NCBI RefSeq assembly: GCF_001426505.1
Contig: NZ_LMEV01000020.1
Location: 177,606-241,605 of the forward strand
Source of the DNA: Variovorax sp. Root473
GTDB taxonomy: Bacteria; Pseudomonadota; Gammaproteobacteria; Burkholderiales; Burkholderiaceae_C
Length of the DNA: 64,000 nt
Reading direction: 5' to 3'
The notes beneath the pieces were generated by a model. It made no database searches, was not told the DNA's origin, and was given only the letters and a program-made list of their open reading frames with translations. This document shows positions 1 through 8,177 of the stretch, one piece after another (within the stretch, counting starts at the first letter, position 1; the number at the start of each line of letters is the position of its first letter). Made by a program: the position numbers and the translations under genes.

Positions 1-16
1 CAGCCTGGGGGCGAGC

Positions 17-1528
17 TTAGTCTTCGACAAACGCCTCTTCGCGCTTCGCCTTGATCGCCGGCAGCAGCACGATGCACAGCAGCAGCGCCGCTGCCACCAG
101 CAGGCCCGCCGACAGCGGCCGCGTGACGAACACGCTCCACGCCCCGCGCGACAGCAGCAGCGCGCGCCGCAGGTTCTCTTCCATCATCGGCCCGAGGATG
201 AAGCCCAGCAGCAGCGGGGCCGGCTCGGTGCGCAGCTTCAGGAACAGATAGCCGATGAAGCCGAAGATCGCCACCATCCACACGTCGAAGGTGTTGTTGT
301 TGGTCGAGTACACGCCGATGGCGCAGAACAGCACGATGGCCGGGAACAGGAACTTGTAGGGCACCGTCAGCAGCTTGATCCACATGCCGATCAGCGGCAG
401 GTTCAGGATGATCAGCATCGCGTTGCCGATCCACATCGAGGCGATCAGGCCCCAGAACAGCTCCGGGTTGCTGGTCATCACCTGCGGGCCGGGCTGGATG
501 TTGTGGATGGTCATCGCGCCGACCATCAGCGCCATCACGGCGTTGGGCGGAATGCCCAGCGTCAGCAGCGGAATGAAGGAGGTCTGCGCGCCGGCGTTGT
601 TGGCCGACTCGGGCGAAGCCACGCCGCGGATGTTGCCCTTGCCGAAGGCGACTTCGCCGGGCTGCATCTTGATCTTCTTCTCCAGCGCATAGGCCGCGAA
701 GGCTGCCAGCAGTGCGCCGCCGCCGGGCAAGATGCCCAGGGCCGAACCGAGCGCCGTGCCGCGCAGCACCGCGGGCGTCATGCGCTTGAAGTCGTCCTTG
801 GTGGGCCACAGGCCCTTGACCTTGTGCGTGAACACCTCGCGCTCGTCGTCGGGCTGCGAGAGGTTGCCGATGATTTCGCCGTAGCCGAACACGCCCATGG
901 CGATCACCACGAAGCCGATGCCGTCGGTGAGTTCGGGGATGTCGAAGCTGAAGCGCGCAACGCCCGAGTTGACGTCGGTGCCCACGATGCCCAAAAGCAG
1001 GCCCAGCACGATCATCGCCACCGCCTTCAGCAGCGAGCCCGAGGCCAGCACCACCGCGCCGATCAGGCCCAGCGTCATGAGCGAGAAGTACTCGGCCGGG
1101 CCGAACTTGAAAGCCAACTCGGTCAGCGGTGGCGCAAAGGCGGCCAGGATCAGCGTGCCCACGCAGCCCGCGAAGAACGAGCCCAGCCCCGCCGCGGCCA
1201 GCGCGGGGCCTGCGCGGCCCTGCCTTGCCATCTGGTAGCCGTCGATGCAGGTGACCACCGAGGACGACTCCCCGGGCAGGTTCACCAGGATGGCCGTGGT
1301 CGAGCCGCCGTACTGGGCGCCGTAGTAGATGCCGGCCAGCATGATCAGCGCCGACACGGGCGGCAGTGCGTAGGTGGCGGGCAGCAGCATCGCGATCGTC
1401 GCGACGGGGCCGATGCCCGGCAGCACGCCGATCAGCGTGCCCAGGATGCAACCGACCAGGCAGTACAGCAGGTTGGTGAAGGTGAAGGCGACGCCGAAGC
1501 CGGTCGCCAGGTTGTGGAACAGTTCCAT
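17..1528 (-). CDS. tctA: Tripartite tricarboxylate transporter large permease (TctA family)
   Basis: The 503-residue product is the usual TctA length and very hydrophobic, with about a dozen membrane segments. It carries the glycine/proline-rich family stretches LPGIGPVATIAMLLPATYA near the N-terminus and LGILPGGGALLAAFAAYALE in the middle. TctA forms the large membrane channel of a secondary transporter for citrate-like carboxylates, working with TctB and a periplasmic Bug receptor. I start at the ATG at 1528 because GAGGAG lies just upstream and MELFHNLATGF matches the family; a longer frame to 1606 would overlap tctB. It lies 13 bp after tctB in one operon. No receptor gene adjoins it inside the window; one could lie beyond the left edge. 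The substrate is unknown. Confidence 0.95.
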   Translation of the reverse strand: MELFHNLATGFGVAFTFTNLLYCLVGCILGTLIGVLPGIGPVATIAMLLPATYALPPVSALIMLAGIYYGAQYGGSTTAILVNLPGESSSVVTCIDGYQMARQGRAGPALAAAGLGSFFAGCVGTLILAAFAPPLTELAFKFGPAEYFSLMTLGLIGAVVLASGSLLKAVAMIVLGLLLGIVGTDVNSGVARFSFDIPELTDGIGFVVIAMGVFGYGEIIGNLSQPDDEREVFTHKVKGLWPTKDDFKRMTPAVLRGTALGSALGILPGGGALLAAFAAYALEKKIKMQPGEVAFGKGNIRGVASPESANNAGAQTSFIPLLTLGIPPNAVMALMVGAMTIHNIQPGPQVMTSNPELFWGLIASMWIGNAMLIILNLPLIGMWIKLLTVPYKFLFPAIVLFCAIGVYSTNNNTFDVWMVAIFGFIGYLFLKLRTEPAPLLLGFILGPMMEENLRRALLLSRGAWSVFVTRPLSAGLLVAAALLLCIVLLPAIKAKREEAFVED

Positions 1529-1541
1529 GGCGGTGTGCTCC

Positions 1542-2030
1542 TCAACCCGAAATGAACGTGGGCCAGACCTGGATCTGCAGCTTGAGCGCCCAGATGAAGG
1601 CCACATAGCTGCCGGCTGCCAGGATGGTCGCCAGCACCAGCACGTCGCGCAGCTTGAAGTGCTGGCCGGCCATGCTCGAGATGATCGTCAGCGCGTAGAT
1701 CGCGATGATCATCCCCATCGCCGGCAGCCCGACGCTGGGCAGGCCGCCCAGCAGCACACCGAAGGCCAGGTTGGCGCCCAGCACGAAGGCCAGCGGCTTC
1801 CAGGCCCATTTGCCGATCTTGTCGCCGTCGGCGCTCTCGACCACCATGGCCTGGAACATGATCAGCGCGCCCAGCAGCGCCAACAGGATGCCCAGCATCA
1901 GTGGAAAGTACCCCGGCCCCATGCGGGCGCCGTCGCCGATGGTGTAGGTGGTGGCGCCGATGGCGAACGCGCCACCGACGGTGGCGAACATGACCCCTGA
2001 GAAGAAGTCCGCCTGTCTCTTGATTTTCAT
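1542..2030 (-). CDS. tctB: Tripartite tricarboxylate transporter small permease (TctB family)
   Basis: The product has 162 residues with about four membrane segments, typical of TctB, the small membrane subunit that pairs with TctA. The opening MKIKRQADFFSGVMFATVGG and the following MGPGYFPLMLG motif are characteristic. The ATG at 2030 is chosen because the family motif starts there; the 69 codons upstream read through promoter and repeat DNA. It is the first gene of the tctBA operon. An 11-bp-spaced direct repeat sits about 45-65 bp upstream and may bind a TctD-like response regulator (inference). Confidence 0.93.
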   Translation of the reverse strand: MKIKRQADFFSGVMFATVGGAFAIGATTYTIGDGARMGPGYFPLMLGILLALLGALIMFQAMVVESADGDKIGKWAWKPLAFVLGANLAFGVLLGGLPSVGLPAMGMIIAIYALTIISSMAGQHFKLRDVLVLATILAAGSYVAFIWALKLQIQVWPTFISG

Positions 2031-2073
2031 CGTCTCGACCCTCTGTTTCGAAGGGGACGAGGGTCGTCGCCAG

Positions 2074-2094
2074 CGGCTGACCGTCGGCTGACCG
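2074..2094 (-). promoter_or_regulatory. Tandem direct repeat upstream of tctB, possible response-regulator site
   Basis: The 10-mer CGGCTGACCG occurs at 2074-2083 and again at 2085-2094, a period of 11 bp, about 45-65 bp before the tctB start. OmpR-family regulators such as TctD bind direct repeats spaced by about one helical turn, so this is a plausible operator for tctBA. A short dyad, CTTAC/GTAAG (2113-2117 and 2122-2126), lies further upstream. No regulator gene is present nearby. Confidence 0.4.
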
Positions 2095-2136
2095 CGACGG
2101 TACGGACAAATGCTTACAAGGGTAAGTACTGGCTCT

Positions 2137-2220
2137 CCCCCAGGTTTCGCGCACTTCGCTACGCCAACCCCCTTCCGGGGCAACACCGACGGCCCGGCAA
2201 AGCGGTTCGGTGGTGTTCCA
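2137..2220 (+). repeat. Dispersed ~90-bp GC-rich intergenic repeat, copy 1
   Basis: The copy starts with CCCCCAGG and contains CGCGCACTTCG, GCCAACCCCC, GGGGCAACACC, GGCCCGGCAAAG and a closing GTGTTCC, in the same order as the copies at 20583, 33942 and 52681 (reverse). Internal complementary pieces (CCCCCTT/GGGG and CCGGCAAAGCGG) could form hairpins. This copy is the most diverged: it lacks one base of the CCGGCAAAGCCGG stem. Confidence 0.85.
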
Positions 2221-2263
2221 CGAAGGGATCGGGGCAAGGGCAGGAGGGGGTGGGGCCGGAAAC

Positions 2264-2292
2264 GAAAAAAGCTCCCGAAGGAGCTTTTTTTA
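2264..2292 (-). terminator. Intrinsic terminator downstream of the RRM gene
   Basis: A perfect stem, GCTCC-CGAA-GGAGC, is flanked by A-tracts on one side and a T-run on the other. It reads as a hairpin followed by U residues in both directions. It lies 40-70 bp after the RRM stop codon and should end that transcript. Confidence 0.88.
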
Positions 2293-2332
2293 TTCAGAGC
2301 GCCGAGGCGCTCATGCGTGTGTGGGGGAGGGC

Positions 2333-2737
2333 TTAGTAGCCGCCGCGGCCACCGCCGCCGCCGCCGTAACCACCGCCGCCACCGCTACGGCCGCCACCGC
2401 CGCCGTAACCGCCGCCGCCACCACCACCGTAGCCGCCGCCGCCACCACCGCCGTAGCCGCCACCACCGCCGGTGCGGGGGGGACGTGCTTCCATCGGACG
2501 GGCTTCGTTCACCGTCAGGGCGCGGCCCTGCAGCGATGCGCCGTTCATGCCTTCGACTGCAGCGAGTGCTTCAGCGTCGGTGCCCATTTCGACAAAGCCG
2601 AAGCCCTTCGAACGGCCGGTGTCACGTTCCATCATGACCTTGGCGCTGACGATCGAACCGAATTCGCCGAAAGCCTGTTCCAGGTCGTTGTCACGCACGG
2701 AGTAGGCGAGGTTGCCCACGTAAAGTTTCTTGCCCAT
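2333..2737 (-). CDS. Glycine-rich RRM RNA-binding protein (cold-shock type)
   Basis: The 134-residue product has one RNA recognition motif at residues 4-80. RNP2 is LYVGNL (5-10) and RNP1 is KGFGFVEM (44-51). After a short PRTG linker comes a low-complexity tail of GGGGGYGG repeats with few arginines. This architecture is typical of the small bacterial and cyanobacterial Rbp proteins, which bind RNA and are often cold-induced. The start at 2737 follows an AGGAG ribosome site. That site lies inside an 8-bp inverted repeat (2741-2785), suggesting translational control. An intrinsic terminator follows, so the gene is probably monocistronic. Confidence 0.93.
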   Translation of the reverse strand: MGKKLYVGNLAYSVRDNDLEQAFGEFGSIVSAKVMMERDTGRSKGFGFVEMGTDAEALAAVEGMNGASLQGRALTVNEARPMEARPPRTGGGGGYGGGGGGGYGGGGGGGYGGGGGRSGGGGGYGGGGGGRGGY

Positions 2738-2740
2738 GGA

Positions 2741-2785
2741 GGGACTCCTAATTCAAACCAAAAAAACACAAAGCGATGGAGTCCC
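2741..2785 (-). promoter_or_regulatory. Inverted repeat that can mask the RRM gene ribosome-binding site
   Basis: In the minus-strand transcript GGGACTCC (2785-2778) is perfectly complementary to GGAGTCCC (2748-2741). The second arm contains the GGAG of the Shine-Dalgarno sequence and ends 3 nt before the start codon. The 29-nt loop is U-rich. A hairpin here would hide the ribosome site, as in RNA thermometers or cold-shock leaders. The complementarity is seen directly; the regulatory role is inferred. Confidence 0.5.
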
Positions 2786-2919
2786 AGAATCACAACAAAC
2801 TAATGCGCTGTGGCGCGAAACTGACCGATCACCAAATTACGTGCACGGGAGCCGAGGCTCGCAGACACGTGAGCCGGATTATCCGGCCCGATTTCCGAAA
2901 AAAGGGAGGAAATCTTGTG

Positions 2920-3156
2920 TTATCGAGAAACATTCCGGCCCGACGGGCGGTTTCGCAACGGTTTCAGGAGGTCGGACAGGCCGTTGTGGTCTATTTCATG
3001 CATCAAAGCGAGCAGTCGGCCAATTTCTCCCGCGGGAAAACCCTCGCGCGCAAACCAGGTCAGGTAATTTCCGGGCAAATCGGCGATCAGCGTGCCCTTG
3101 TGCTTGCCAAAAGGCATTTCGAGCGTCACCAGGCGCTGCAGGTCTTCGGGGTTCAT
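2920..3156 (-). CDS. DUF3820 family protein
   Basis: This 78-residue protein carries the DUF3820 signature MPFGKHKGTLIADLPGNYL (14-32), followed by WFAREGFPAGEIGRLLALM. The family is small and cytoplasmic and has been annotated as a putative quorum-sensing-regulated virulence factor, but its biochemical role is not established. It lies 7 bp after the SUI1/YciH stop and is probably cotranscribed with it. The 182 bp downstream hold a 15-bp palindrome, GCCGGATTATCCGGC (2873-2887), before the RRM gene. Confidence 0.85.
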   Translation of the reverse strand: MNPEDLQRLVTLEMPFGKHKGTLIADLPGNYLTWFAREGFPAGEIGRLLALMHEIDHNGLSDLLKPLRNRPSGRNVSR

Positions 3157-3163
3157 GCGCTGT

Positions 3164-3544
3164 TCAGCCTCCCGTGCGCTTGACCGTGTGGCCCTGTTTC
3201 ACGAGGGCGGCGATCACGACTTCGCGGTGATCGCCCTGGATCTCGACGGTGCCGTCCTTCACCGTGCCGCCCGTGCCGCAGGCCGCCTTCAGTTGCTTGC
3301 CTACCGCCACGAGCGCCGCCGCGTCGAGCGGCAGGCCCTTGACGACGGTCACGCCCTTGCCCTTTCGGCCCTTGGTCTCGTGCGATACGCGGACAATGCC
3401 GTCCGTGGCCGCCGTTTGCGCCTTCGCGAGTTCCTTGCAGCGGCATTGCGCCATCGGGGCGCCGCAGTCGGGGCACATGCGCCCGCCCGCCTCGGTGGAG
3501 TACACCAGCGTGCTGCCGGTGCGGTGGTTCTTCATCGTTCCCAT
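3164..3544 (-). CDS. yciH: SUI1/YciH family translation factor-like protein
   Basis: The C-terminal two thirds match the SUI1 (eIF1) fold of bacterial YciH, with KGRKGKGVTVVKGL, ACGTGGTVKDGTVEIQGDHR and a closing GHTVKRTGG. YciH-type proteins bind the ribosome and are thought to affect start-site fidelity under stress. The N-terminal part has MCPDCGAPMAQCRCK, four cysteines arranged like a zinc ribbon, seen in many beta-proteobacterial members. The start could be the ATG at 3544 or the one three codons later at 3535; neither has a strong ribosome site. It diverges from the helicase gene 45 bp away. Confidence 0.9.
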   Translation of the reverse strand: MGTMKNHRTGSTLVYSTEAGGRMCPDCGAPMAQCRCKELAKAQTAATDGIVRVSHETKGRKGKGVTVVKGLPLDAAALVAVGKQLKAACGTGGTVKDGTVEIQGDHREVVIAALVKQGHTVKRTGG

Positions 3545-3589
3545 GCGATCCGTCTTTCTTTCGATCTCTCTTTTCCCGGTGCCCGTTCC

Positions 3590-4873
3590 ATGCCATTCGA
3601 TACCCTGGGCCTGACCCCCGCGCTGGCGCAAGCGGCCGCCGCGAGCGGCTTTGCCGCGCCGACCGCCATCCAGGCGGCGGCCATCCCTGCAATTTTGCAG
3701 GGCCGCGACCTGCGGGGCTCGGCACAGACCGGCTCCGGCAAGACGGCAGCATTTTCCCTGCCGCTGCTGCAGCGCCTGGCCGCCGAGCCCGCATCGCCCG
3801 CTTCGCGCCGGCTGCGTGCGCTGGTGCTCGTGCCCACGCGCGAACTCGCGGCCCAGGTCGGCGAGACGCTCGAAGACTTCGCCCGCCACCTGCCCGAGCG
3901 CCTGAAGATCGTCGTCGCCGTCGGCGGCGTCTCGATCAACCCGCAAATGATGCGCCTGCGAGGCGGCGCCGACATCGTGGTCGCCACGCCCGGCCGGCTG
4001 CTCGACCTGGTCGAGCACAACGCGCTCGCGCTCGACGCCGTGTCGATGCTCGTGCTCGACGAGGCCGACCGCCTGTTCGACCTGGGCTTTGCCGAGGAGC
4101 TGCAGCGCATCCTCGCGCTGCTGCCGGCGCGGCGCCAGAACCTGCTGTTCTCGGCGACTTTCCCGATCGCCATCCAGGCGCTGGCCGACGACATGCTGCA
4201 CGACCCGGCGCTGGTCGACGTGCAGGGCGAGCCCGGCACGCGGCCCGACATCGTGCAGCGCGCCATCCAGGTCGATGCCGGCCGCCGCACGCAGCTGCTG
4301 CGCCAGTTGCTGAAGGAAAACGAAGGCACGTGGGACCGCGTGCTGGTGTTCGTCGCCACGCAGCACGCCGCGCAGACCGTGGCCGAGAAGCTGTACCGCA
4401 ACGGCATCTACGCCGTGCCGTTCCATGGCGACATCGCCCAGGGCACGCGGCGCGACATCCTGGCGCAGTTCAAGCAGAGCCGGTGGGACGTGGTGATCGC
4501 CACCGACCTGGCGGCGCGCGGCCTGGACATCGCGCAGCTGCCCGTGGTCATCAACTACGACCTGCCGCGCTCGCCGACCGACTACATCCACCGCATCGGC
4601 CGTACCGGCCGCGCGGGCGCAAGCGGGCTGGCGATCAGCTTCGTGAGCGCGGCCACCGAGGCGCACTTCCGCCTCATCGAAAAGCGCCAGGGCCAGCATG
4701 TGCCGCGCGAGCGCATCGCGGGTTTCGAGCCGGTCGAGACGGCGCCGGTGGTGGTCGATACCTCGGGCAACGGCGGCGTCAAGGGCGCGCGGCCGAGCAA
4801 GAAGGACAAGCTGCGCGCCGCCGCGGCGCTGGCCGCTGCGTCGCAGCGCAGCGACGCCGAGCCGAACGACTGA
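3590..4873 (+). CDS. rhlE: DEAD-box ATP-dependent RNA helicase (RhlE-like)
   Basis: The 427-residue product has all the DEAD-box motifs: Q-motif region FDTLGLTPAL...PTAIQ, motif I AQTGSGKT, Ia PTRELAAQV, motif II DEAD, motif III SAT, and in the second RecA domain ARGLDIAQLP and HRIGRTGRAG. The tail is short and basic, ending soon after GVKGARPSKKDK. Such helicases unwind RNA duplexes during ribosome assembly and mRNA turnover, especially in the cold. The ATG at 3590 is used because the conserved FDTLGL motif begins two residues later; an in-frame extension upstream would overlap the divergent SUI1 gene. It converges on the acyl-CoA dehydrogenase with a 6-bp gap. Confidence 0.94.
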   Translation: MPFDTLGLTPALAQAAAASGFAAPTAIQAAAIPAILQGRDLRGSAQTGSGKTAAFSLPLLQRLAAEPASPASRRLRALVLVPTRELAAQVGETLEDFARHLPERLKIVVAVGGVSINPQMMRLRGGADIVVATPGRLLDLVEHNALALDAVSMLVLDEADRLFDLGFAEELQRILALLPARRQNLLFSATFPIAIQALADDMLHDPALVDVQGEPGTRPDIVQRAIQVDAGRRTQLLRQLLKENEGTWDRVLVFVATQHAAQTVAEKLYRNGIYAVPFHGDIAQGTRRDILAQFKQSRWDVVIATDLAARGLDIAQLPVVINYDLPRSPTDYIHRIGRTGRAGASGLAISFVSAATEAHFRLIEKRQGQHVPRERIAGFEPVETAPVVVDTSGNGGVKGARPSKKDKLRAAAALAAASQRSDAEPND

Positions 4874-4879
4874 GGCCGG

Positions 4880-6046
4880 CTACACCCAACCGAGCTGGCG
4901 CGCCGCCAGCTCCTTCATGATTTCCTCGGCCCCGCCGCCGATCATCATCACCTTGACCTCGCGGTAGATGCGCTCGCTCACGGTGCCGCGCATGAAGCCC
5001 ATGCCACCGAGGATCTGCACGGCCTGGTCGGCGCAGAACTGCATGGTCTGCGTGGCATGGTTCTTGAGCAGGCAGACCTGCGCCACCCACTCGGGTGCGT
5101 TGATGCGGCCCGCCGCCTCGTGCGCGTCGCCCTCGGCGGACACGGCCTCGAGCCAGGCCTCGGTCGAGGCGATGCGCATCTGCATGTCGACCAGCTTGTG
5201 GCGCACCGCCTGGTGTTCGATGAGCGCGGCGCCGAAGGTCTTGCGCTCGCGCGACCAGGCCAGCGCTTCGTCGCGGCAGGCCTGTGCGAAGCCCAGCGCG
5301 CCGGCCGCGAGCCCGACGCGCTCGCCGTTGAAATTGCCCATGACCATGCGGAAACCCGCGCCCTCTTCGCCGAGCAGGTAGCGCGCGGGCACGCGCACGT
5401 GGTCGAAATGCAGCGTGGCGGTGTCGGAGCACAGCCAGCCCATCTTCGCGAGCCGTGTGCGCGAGAGGCCGGGCGCGTCGCCCGGCACCAGCAGCATCGA
5501 GAGCCCGCCTGCGCCGCGGCCCTCGCCGGTGCGCACGGCCACGGTGATCCAGTCGGCGCGCATGCCCGAGGTGATGAAGGTCTTCTCGCCGTTGAGCACG
5601 TAATGGTCGCCGTCGCGCTTCGCCGTCGTGCGCACCGCGGCCACGTCGGAGCCGCCGCCGGGTTCGGTGATCGCGAGGGCGGCGATCTTCTCGCCGCGCA
5701 GCACCGCGGGCACGACCTCGTGGCGCACCGCGTCGCTCGCGTGCAGCACCACGGGCGGCAGGCCGATGTTGTGCGAGAACAGGCTCGCGAGCACGCCGCC
5801 GCTCTGACCGTGGCGCGCGAGCGCGACCCAGGCGGGCAGCTTCAACGCATAGGAAGCGGGCGTGCCGCCGAGTGCGTCGGGGTAGCCCAGGCCCAGCAGG
5901 CCCAGTTCGGCCGCACGGGCGTACAGTGCGCGCGGGAATTCGCCGGCCTCGTCCCAGGCGTGCACGTTGGGTGCGATCTCGGCCTGGGCGAAGCGCTGCA
6001 CCGTGTCGGCGAGCGCGGCGCGGTCGGCCTGCAGTTCCGCGTCCAT
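4880..6046 (-). CDS. Acyl-CoA dehydrogenase (last gene of the acyl-CoA carboxylase operon)
   Basis: The 388-residue flavoenzyme has the family motifs ALAITEPGGGSDVAAVRTTA (substrate and FAD region), NGEKTFITSG and, near the C-terminus, QILGGMGFMRG followed by ERIYREVKVMMIGGGAEEIM. It should oxidise an acyl-CoA to the 2-enoyl-CoA with ETF as acceptor. The ATG at 6046 fits the start of the alpha-helical N-domain. It is 11 bp downstream of the AtuD-like dehydrogenase, so the operon encodes two different acyl-CoA dehydrogenases. The exact substrate cannot be read from the sequence. Confidence 0.9.
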   Translation of the reverse strand: MDAELQADRAALADTVQRFAQAEIAPNVHAWDEAGEFPRALYARAAELGLLGLGYPDALGGTPASYALKLPAWVALARHGQSGGVLASLFSHNIGLPPVVLHASDAVRHEVVPAVLRGEKIAALAITEPGGGSDVAAVRTTAKRDGDHYVLNGEKTFITSGMRADWITVAVRTGEGRGAGGLSMLLVPGDAPGLSRTRLAKMGWLCSDTATLHFDHVRVPARYLLGEEGAGFRMVMGNFNGERVGLAAGALGFAQACRDEALAWSRERKTFGAALIEHQAVRHKLVDMQMRIASTEAWLEAVSAEGDAHEAAGRINAPEWVAQVCLLKNHATQTMQFCADQAVQILGGMGFMRGTVSERIYREVKVMMIGGGAEEIMKELAARQLGWV

Positions 6047-6057
6047 GGCTTGCCCGG

Positions 6058-7218
6058 TCAGCCGCGCGGTGGGCGCTTGGCGATGCCCATGGTCTTGGCG
6101 AGGATGCCGAGCATCACCTCGTCGGCGCCGCCGCCGATCGAGCCCAGGCGGCCGTCGCGGTACAGGCGCGACACGCGGTTCTCCAGCGTGAAGCCCATGC
6201 CGCCCCAGAACTGCAGGCAGGTGTCGGCCACCTGGCGCGTGAGGCGACCGGTCTTGAGCTTGGCCATCGACGCGAGTTCGAGCACGTCTTCGCCCTTCAC
6301 GTGCAGGTCGCAGGCGCGGTAGGCGAGGGCGCGCAGCGCTTCCACCTCGGTCTTGAGTTCCGCCAGCTTGAACTGCACCCACTGCTGGTCGGCCAGCGTG
6401 GCGCCGAACATCTGGCGCTGCTGTGCCCATTCGATGGTCTGCGCGATGCAGTCTTCCATCGGTTCGAGCGAACTGGCGGCGGCCCACAGCCGCTCTTCCT
6501 GGAACTGCTGCATCTGGTAGACGAAGCCCTGGCCCTCCTCGCCGATGCGAAAGCGTTGCGGCACGCGCACGTTGTCGAAGTAGATGAGCCCGGTGTCACT
6601 CGAGTCCATGCCGATCTTGCGGATCTTCTTCGCCTTCTCGATGCCCGGCAGGTTCATCGGCACCATCACGAGCGACTTGTTGCGGTGCACGGGTCCGTCG
6701 CTGGTGTTGACCAGCATGCACATCCAGTCGGCCTGCAGGCTGTTGGTGATCCACATCTTCTGGCCGCTGATGAGGTAGTCGTCGCCGTCCTTGCGCGCAT
6801 GGCTCTTCAGGCCCGCCACGTCGCTGCCCGCGCCGGGCTCGCTCACGCCGATGCAGCCGACCATGTCGCCCGCGATGGCGGGGGTGAGGAACTCGCGGCG
6901 CAACTCGTCGCTGCCGAAGCGCGCGAGCGCGGGCGTGCACATGTCGGTCTGCACGCCGATGGCCATCGGCACGCCGCCGCAACTGATGTGGCCCAAGGCT
7001 TCGGCGAAGGCCATCGCATACGAATAGTCGAGGCCTGCGCCGCCGAAGGCCTCGGGCTTGTTCAGGCCCAGCAGGCCGAGGTTGCCGAGCTTCTTGAAGA
7101 CCTCGTGCGCGGGAAAGATCTCGGCAGCTTCCCATTCGTCGACATGGGGATTGATTTCCTCGTCGATGAATCGGCGCAGGGTCTTCTGCATCTCGAGGTG
7201 TTCGTGGGTGTACTGCAT
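6058..7218 (-). CDS. Acyl-CoA dehydrogenase, citronellyl-CoA dehydrogenase-like (AtuD type)
   Basis: The 386-residue product is a standard acyl-CoA dehydrogenase, with GVSEPGAGSDVAGLKSHARK, WITNSLQADW and QFWGGMGFTLENRVSRLYRD. The stretch ALGHISCGGVPMAIGVQTDM and the overall layout recall AtuD, which oxidises citronellyl-CoA to geranyl-CoA in Pseudomonas. This match is from memory, not alignment. The ATG at 7218 is preferred over the one 12 codons upstream because GGAG precedes it and MQYTHEHLEMQ is the family N-terminus. It lies 32 bp after the SDR gene. Related medium-chain or isovaleryl-CoA dehydrogenases cannot be excluded. Confidence 0.85.
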   Translation of the reverse strand: MQYTHEHLEMQKTLRRFIDEEINPHVDEWEAAEIFPAHEVFKKLGNLGLLGLNKPEAFGGAGLDYSYAMAFAEALGHISCGGVPMAIGVQTDMCTPALARFGSDELRREFLTPAIAGDMVGCIGVSEPGAGSDVAGLKSHARKDGDDYLISGQKMWITNSLQADWMCMLVNTSDGPVHRNKSLVMVPMNLPGIEKAKKIRKIGMDSSDTGLIYFDNVRVPQRFRIGEEGQGFVYQMQQFQEERLWAAASSLEPMEDCIAQTIEWAQQRQMFGATLADQQWVQFKLAELKTEVEALRALAYRACDLHVKGEDVLELASMAKLKTGRLTRQVADTCLQFWGGMGFTLENRVSRLYRDGRLGSIGGGADEVMLGILAKTMGIAKRPPRG

Positions 7219-7250
7219 CGCGGGTCTCCGTGTGTCCGTTCGTTCGCTGT

Positions 7251-8147
7251 TCACGTGTCCTGGAACACGCGCGGCGTCTGTGCGAGGTGAAAGCCGTCAT
7301 AGGGCCGTACCGCGGGGCGCTGCTGCGCCTGCGCGTCGGGAAGTTCCATCGGCCAGCCCATGCGCACCTGCGGACGCGCGCCGTCCACGCGCAGCACGGT
7401 GCCGCTGATGAAGGCCGCGGCCGGGCTCAGCAGGAAGGCGATGGCGGCGGAGGTCTCGGCCTCGTTGCCGAAGCGGCCGGCGGGCACGGTCTTGCGCATG
7501 GCGCGCAGCATGTCCCCGGCCTCCGGCGGGTAGTGGTCCATGCCGCTGGAGGCGATGTAGCCCGGTGCCACGGCGTTCACGCGCACGCCGCTCACGGCCC
7601 ACTCCGCGGCGGCGGTTTCGGTGAAGCTCACCATGCCGGCGCGCGCGGCGCCGCTGTGGCCCATGTTCGGCATCGAGCCCCAGATGTCGGCCACGATGTT
7701 GACGACGGCGCCGCCGCTCGCCTGCATGCTCTGCACGTAGCACTCGCGCGCCACCAGGAAGCCGCCCGTGAGGTTGGTGTGGATCACCGCCTCCCAGCCC
7801 TTGGCCGAGATGGCGGCCAGCGGCGTGATGTACTGGCCGCCTGCGTTGTTGACCAGCCCGTCGATGCGCCCGTGCGCGGCGACGATGGCCTTCACGGCCT
7901 CGCGCACGGCGTCTTCCTGGCGGATGTCGAAGGCCTGCGTGCTGGCTTGGCCGCCGGCGGCTTCAATTTCGGCGCGCACCGCGTCGAGCTTCTCGGGCTT
8001 GCGGCCGACCAGCACCACGTGGGCGCCGAGCGAGGCCAGTTCGTGCGCGGTGCAGCGGCCGATGCCCGAGCCGCCGCCGGTGACGACGATGCATTGGCCG
8101 GCGAACAGGGCGGGTGCGAAAACGGAGCGGTAGTGAGGTGCGTTCAT
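7251..8147 (-). CDS. Atypical SDR oxidoreductase (AtuG/2,4-dienoyl-CoA reductase-like)
   Basis: The 298-residue SDR has a clear NAD(P)-binding motif, VTGGGSGIG (28-36), and NNAG. The usual catalytic YxxxK is absent: where YSASKAG is expected the sequence is HSGAARAG, and the upstream catalytic serine is also replaced (NIVADIW). Loss of the YxxxK tyrosine is normal in 2,4-dienoyl-CoA reductase-like SDRs. The position between the carboxylase and dehydrogenase genes agrees with proteins annotated as AtuG (citronellol/citronellal dehydrogenase) in related bacteria. The start is the ATG at 8147, 30 bp after the biotin carboxylase stop. Confidence 0.85.
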   Translation of the reverse strand: MNAPHYRSVFAPALFAGQCIVVTGGGSGIGRCTAHELASLGAHVVLVGRKPEKLDAVRAEIEAAGGQASTQAFDIRQEDAVREAVKAIVAAHGRIDGLVNNAGGQYITPLAAISAKGWEAVIHTNLTGGFLVARECYVQSMQASGGAVVNIVADIWGSMPNMGHSGAARAGMVSFTETAAAEWAVSGVRVNAVAPGYIASSGMDHYPPEAGDMLRAMRKTVPAGRFGNEAETSAAIAFLLSPAAAFISGTVLRVDGARPQVRMGWPMELPDAQAQQRPAVRPYDGFHLAQTPRVFQDT

Positions 8148-8177
8148 GGCGATGGGCTCTGGCAAAGGAAGAAGCGA

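Larger units (their letters stand above)
2031..2332. other. Intergenic region between tctB and the RRM gene
   Basis: This 302-bp stretch has no convincing gene. It contains the tctB upstream direct repeat (2074-2094), one copy of the dispersed GC-rich repeat (2137-2220) and the intrinsic terminator of the RRM gene (about 2264-2292). Confidence 0.8.

Noticed and set aside
17-2030. Complete tripartite system including receptor
   Set aside because: No TctC-type gene adjoins tctBA inside the window; the two Bug receptors are 32 kb away, so pairing cannot be asserted.
2340-2470. Dense short repeats resembling a CRISPR or satellite array
   Set aside because: They encode the glycine/tyrosine-rich tail of the RRM protein; there are no spacers.
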